Positions 60,534 to 64,000 of a stretch of DNA of 64,000 bases are shown here, one piece after another (within the stretch, counting starts at the first letter, position 1; every line of letters begins with the position of its first letter). Location of the stretch: contig CANPZB010000001.1 of NCBI GenBank assembly GCA_947588755.1, forward strand, positions 28,598-92,597, read 5' to 3'. Made by a program: the position numbers and the translations under genes. This DNA comes from Candidatus Gastranaerophilales bacterium. Lineage in GTDB: Bacteria; Cyanobacteriota; Vampirovibrionia; Gastranaerophilales; Gastranaerophilaceae. The notes beneath the pieces were generated by a model that was not told where the DNA came from, made no database searches, and saw only the letters and a list, made by a program, of their open reading frames with translations.

Positions 60534-61067
60534 TTATGATTGGCCTGTATATTCGGGAGCGACATTTTTTGCGTCCGCGTCTTCTTCTTTTTTCTTCGCT
60601 TCGTATTCTGCTTGTGCAAGTTTGAGTCTGGATTCCAAATTTTCTTTTTTGGTTTCTAATTCTTCCTGCAAATCTTCAAGCGGTTCTAAAGCCATTTGTT
60701 TTTGCATTTCAAAATTGTTCTGCCATGCATTCATAGCCAATGAGAAGTTATATTGAGCAGCTTGCTGAGCCGATGCAAACTGTTGATACTTATTCATGTC
60801 TAAATTTTGATAAGAACTTGGATCCATAGGATTACTGCCGGCCATAAATTGATCCCATTTGCCGTACGCGCCGAATAATCCGCCATACATTTGAGCTTGC
60901 ATTTGATTTTTGATGTTGCGTTCCATCATTGTGAACAGACTTTGCTGGGATTCAACTTGACGGGTTGCATTACGCAGCTGAGCATTTATACGTGTCAATT
61001 CTCTCTGAATTGCACGTACATTCTTTCCTGCCATTATTTTGCCGTATGCTGCACCAAGAAAACTCAT
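60534..61067 (-). CDS. Hypothetical coiled-coil protein (177 aa)
   Basis: No family is recognised. The N-terminus MSFLGAAYGKIMAGKNVRAIQRELTRI starts a long helix. Gln/Met-rich central residues (QAQMYGGLFGAYGKWDQFMAG) follow, then an acidic C-terminal coiled coil (LEDLQEELETKKENLESRLKLAQAEYEAKKKEEDA). No signal peptide. It resembles small secreted or filament-like helical proteins, but function is unknown. Upstream is a long AT-rich region with no clear gene. Confidence 0.65.
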   Translation of the reverse strand: MSFLGAAYGKIMAGKNVRAIQRELTRINAQLRNATRQVESQQSLFTMMERNIKNQMQAQMYGGLFGAYGKWDQFMAGSNPMDPSSYQNLDMNKYQQFASAQQAAQYNFSLAMNAWQNNFEMQKQMALEPLEDLQEELETKKENLESRLKLAQAEYEAKKKEEDADAKNVAPEYTGQS

Positions 61068-61247
61068 GTCTTATCCTTTAGTTTTTTTATCCTCTAAATA
61101 TATAAAGTATATATACTATTTAGAATTTACATATATAACATAAATTGTTACAATTCGTAATATATATTATTTTGTGTAACTGACGTGTAATTGAAAAAAA
61201 TATTTTTTTTTATTAAAATCACTTTGTTGACAAAAAGGAGATAATAT

Positions 61248-62285
61248 ATGGCTAAAACATTTTGGAATTCAAAAAATATAATTTTTTTAATTTCCGTTAT
61301 AATACTTTTGTTTCTCTTGCCCAAAATAACGGGGATTTTAATGTTATTTTTTGCGGCTTACGTTTTAGCCTGTGCTTTGAACCCTTACGTTATTAAATTA
61401 TCAGGAAAGATGAACAGAACCGCAGCGGCTTCCGTCGTAATTTTATCTTCGGCTGCCGCTGTTATAGCTTTATTTGTGCCGATATTTTTTGTTGCTTTTA
61501 AAGAAATAAAAACATTCATCCTGTATTTCCCGCAAAAACTTTCCCAAACAACAAATTTCTTGCTGAATGCTTCCGTCTACGGATATAAACTTTCCGATAT
61601 GTTTGATTTAAGTTCTATTATCGGCTCATCAGGAAAAGTAGCACAGGATGTATTTAACCAGTCATGGAACTTTACGGTCGGTATTTTCCAGCTGATAATG
61701 GTAATTATAGCACTCACAATGATAGTATATTATATTCTCATTGATAAAGTATATTTAAAGAAGAAATTTATAGAATTTTTCCCGACGGATTTGAAAAATA
61801 AAGCTAATCATATACTTACTTCCATAAGCGAAAAAGTCGGCGGTTACGTCAGAGCACAAATACTTTCCATGGTTGCCGTTGGGGTTATGATTAGCATACT
61901 TCTAATGATTTTAAGAGTTGATTACCCGATACTGCTAGGCTTGATAGCCGGTATACTTGATATTATACCTATATTAGGGCCTACAATTGCACTTGCGGTA
62001 ATTCTTTTGGTCGCATATCCTTTCGGTATTGCAAAAATAATACTTATATTAGCAGGTTTTTTACTCGTACAACAGTTATCAAATTACGTAGTCAGACCTG
62101 TTTTATTCGGAAAATTTATGTCGCTGCACCCGTTGATGATATTTTTCTCGTTATTTGTTACCGAACAATTTTTAGGGTTCTGGGGAGTGATTTTGTCACC
62201 AGCCATTGCCGCAACAATTTGTGTATTAATTGATGAATTGTACATTTCTTCAATAAATCATATTCAGGAAGATGCCGGAACTTAA
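61248..62285 (+). CDS. AI-2E/PerM-family transporter
   Basis: The 345-residue membrane protein has about eight hydrophobic segments, with the family motifs AYVLACALNPYV, MLTMIVYYILIDK-type second segment (here ALTMIVYYILIDK), YPILLGLIAGILDIIPILGPTIALA and the C-terminal LLVQQLSNYVVRPVLFGKFM. The family exports small molecules or acts as sodium-proton antiporter; the substrate here is unknown. AAGGAG is the ribosome site. It overlaps or directly abuts the next gene. Confidence 0.92.
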   Translation: MAKTFWNSKNIIFLISVIILLFLLPKITGILMLFFAAYVLACALNPYVIKLSGKMNRTAAASVVILSSAAAVIALFVPIFFVAFKEIKTFILYFPQKLSQTTNFLLNASVYGYKLSDMFDLSSIIGSSGKVAQDVFNQSWNFTVGIFQLIMVIIALTMIVYYILIDKVYLKKKFIEFFPTDLKNKANHILTSISEKVGGYVRAQILSMVAVGVMISILLMILRVDYPILLGLIAGILDIIPILGPTIALAVILLVAYPFGIAKIILILAGFLLVQQLSNYVVRPVLFGKFMSLHPLMIFFSLFVTEQFLGFWGVILSPAIAATICVLIDELYISSINHIQEDAGT

Positions 62286-62286
62286 A

Positions 62287-63840
62287 ATGAACAATAAAGA
62301 ATTATTTTTGTACAAAAAACCGATTAAAATAAACAATGATTTCAAAATGTGGATGGCATTTCCGGGGCCGTATTCATTTTCCATGTCATCATTAGGTTAT
62401 TTATGGCTGTTTAAAACATTAGACTGCCTTGACGATATTAATGTCGAAAGAATTACATCGGATACAAAAAAAACACTTTACGGAAACAATGAAATTGATT
62501 TAATCGCATTTTCTTTCACTTTTGACACGGATTTTTTAACAATATTTTCAATGCTGGACAAATACAAAATCCCGCTCAGAGCTTCGCAAAGGGGAGAAAA
62601 TTACCCTTTAATTGCAGCGGGCGGTCCCGTTGTTACCGCAAACCCTATGCCTTACAACGAGTTTTTCGATTTTTTTGTAATCGGTGACGGCGAAGATACA
62701 AATGTTGAAGCTGCAAATATATGCAAACAAAACAAAGGTAGGTCAAAACAAGAAATTTTATCTGAGCTTTCCAAGCTGGAAGGAATTTACGTACCTTCAA
62801 TTCACGGAAATAAAGTAAAAAAAGTAACTAAAAAGCTTACAGAATGCATTTATACTCCGATAATATGTGAAAAATCATTTTTTAAAGATACATTTATTAT
62901 CGAAATTGCACGCGGATGTATGAACAGATGTGGTTTTTGTCTTGCGTCGTACTTGAATTTACCGCTCAGATGCATTCCATACAAGGAAATTATTTCAGCT
63001 ATTGACACAGGTTTGACCCACACTGATAAAATTGCTCTTTTGGGAGCTCAAATCAGTGCTCATCCTCATTTTGAGGATATATGCAAATATGTAAGCGACA
63101 AAATCACAGCAGGTAATAAGATTGAAATGAGTTTTTCTTCATTGCGAGTGGATGCAATAAAGCCGAATATCGTAAAAACTCTGGTTTTGGCAGGTCAAAA
63201 ACATTCGACGCTTGCGGTTGAAGCAGGAAGTGAACGATTAAGAAAAGCAATTAACAAAAATATTACGGAAGAACAGATTATTGCTGCCGTTAAAACCGCT
63301 AAAGATAACGGATTAAAAGGATTAAAACTATACGGAATGATAGGAATTCCGACGGAAACTCAGGATGATATCAACGAGATTATTAACCTGTCAAAAAAAA
63401 TTAAACATGAGTTGAAAAATTTTAATATATCTTTTGGCTTTTCAACATTTGTACCTAAGCCGCATACACCATTTCAATGGTGTGGCAGAGATAACACAAA
63501 CTCACTGGAAGTAAAATCCAATTATTTAAAAAAAGAACTTCATAAACTCGGGATTTCCTCACAATTTTCCAGTCCCAAGTGGGATTACTGGCAGGCAGTG
63601 CTTTCTCGCGGCGATGAAAAATTAAATGATTTTGTCGAAGAAGTATACAAAAGCGGCGGAAAACTGGGGTCATTTAAAGCTGCGGCAAGAAAATTAGGGA
63701 TAAATACCGATTTTTATGCCTTAGAGAATTATGATTTTACACAAAAACTCCCCTGGGATTTTATCGAAATAAATCCCGGAAAAGAGTTTTTAATAAAAGA
63801 AAATATCAGACTATTACACCCGACGAAATCCGAACTTTAA
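62287..63840 (+). CDS. Radical SAM protein with B12-binding-like N-terminal domain
   Basis: The 517-residue protein has the radical SAM triad CMNRCGFC in IEIARGCMNRCGFCLASY (near residue 220). The N-terminal ~170 residues resemble the cobalamin-binding fold of B12-dependent radical SAM proteins. A C-terminal LHKLGISSQFSSPKWDYWQAVLSRGDEKL belongs to the YgiQ/TIGR03960-like group. The product may be a methyltransferase or rearrangement enzyme; substrate unknown. ATG 62287 with CGGA upstream is preferred to the ATG at 62272 inside the preceding gene. Confidence 0.85.
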   Translation: MNNKELFLYKKPIKINNDFKMWMAFPGPYSFSMSSLGYLWLFKTLDCLDDINVERITSDTKKTLYGNNEIDLIAFSFTFDTDFLTIFSMLDKYKIPLRASQRGENYPLIAAGGPVVTANPMPYNEFFDFFVIGDGEDTNVEAANICKQNKGRSKQEILSELSKLEGIYVPSIHGNKVKKVTKKLTECIYTPIICEKSFFKDTFIIEIARGCMNRCGFCLASYLNLPLRCIPYKEIISAIDTGLTHTDKIALLGAQISAHPHFEDICKYVSDKITAGNKIEMSFSSLRVDAIKPNIVKTLVLAGQKHSTLAVEAGSERLRKAINKNITEEQIIAAVKTAKDNGLKGLKLYGMIGIPTETQDDINEIINLSKKIKHELKNFNISFGFSTFVPKPHTPFQWCGRDNTNSLEVKSNYLKKELHKLGISSQFSSPKWDYWQAVLSRGDEKLNDFVEEVYKSGGKLGSFKAAARKLGINTDFYALENYDFTQKLPWDFIEINPGKEFLIKENIRLLHPTKSEL

Positions 63841-63862
63841 CTTTTTGAATTACACAGAACAT

Positions 63863-64000
63863 TTACCAAGGATAATCATCCTTAATCTGCCAGCCGTCTG
63901 TCTGTATTAACGCTCCGCAGTATAGCCCGGAACCTTTTTTATTACATCCGTTCGTTTTATCATTCAAAAGTTCATCACGGCTTAATGTTCCTCCTGAAAA
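63863..64000 (-). CDS. Type IV prepilin-like protein 4, C-terminal part only
   Basis: A minus-strand frame enters at the window edge and ends at 63863. It encodes the last 45 residues, CGALIQTDGWQIKDDYPW at the end, which matches the end of prepilin 3 (ALIVADGWEIKDDYPW). The N-terminal part lies outside. It is convergent with the radical SAM gene. Confidence comes from the shared C-terminal motif. Confidence 0.7.
   Translation of the reverse strand, partial: FSGGTLSRDELLNDKTNGCNKKGSGLYCGALIQTDGWQIKDDYPW

Overview
The window is an AT-rich bacterial chromosome segment. It most likely comes from a gut member of the Gastranaerophilales (Vampirovibrionia/Melainabacteria, the non-photosynthetic sister group of Cyanobacteria). 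This is inferred from a DUF4330 protein of cyanobacterial type, several type IV prepilin-like proteins with the FTLAEVLITLG motif, palindromic CCTGAACTTGTTTCAGG repeats, and many lineage-type hypotheticals. There are no rRNA genes, CRISPR arrays, transposases or integrases.

Layout. 1-6.8 kb: a truncated fucosyltransferase, a small HTH regulator, a ferredoxin, the rpsB-tsf operon and three glycosyltransferases. 6.9-15.1 kb: a response regulator, nadB-nadC, two unknown membrane proteins, and HEAT-queC-DUF366-SPOR. 15.1-24.2 kb: two copies of a promoter/leader/prepilin unit, each with a G10 tract and repeat-filled leader, flanking an envelope operon (sugar kinase, DUF4330, O-antigen ligase-like, MlaE, MlaF, aminotransferase). 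24.2-25 kb: a candidate small RNA and tRNA-Ser(GGA) with a duplicated 3' end. 25-31 kb: aroA, speD, an OmpR-type regulator, thyX, an antiporter and a zinc phospholipase C-like protein. 31.1-32.3 kb: a cassette bounded by 68-bp direct repeats, holding a structured RNA and a HEPN-nuclease-like gene, next to two tRNA-Arg genes. 32.4-47.6 kb: an exonuclease, argS, an M16 peptidase, the efp-accB-accC-gatB-SIS operon, recG and a CHASE2 adenylate cyclase. 47.6-64 kb: eda-kdgK-csaB, tRNA-Leu, two unknown proteins, a phosphohexomutase, a sugar ABC permease, redox flavoproteins, a third prepilin, a second HTH paralogue, an MnmC-like methyltransferase, thrB, a second ferredoxin, AI-2E/PerM, a radical SAM protein and the end of a fourth prepilin-like gene.

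Most of the window is housekeeping. The main accessory signals are: (1) the RNA plus HEPN cassette, which has the layout of an RNA-antitoxin/HEPN-toxin (AbiF-like or type III-like) system; (2) the duplicated prepilin unit with a G10 tract that could switch reading frame; (3) a tRNA-Ser 3' end copied with its terminator as a 99-bp direct repeat; (4) a recurrent short N-terminal motif (hydrophobic, N/S/A, F, x, S/G/N) in otherwise unrelated unknown proteins; (5) many genes with a -10 box 5-9 nt before the ATG and no Shine-Dalgarno, suggesting leaderless mRNAs. All functions are inferred from sequence reading alone; no database search was run.
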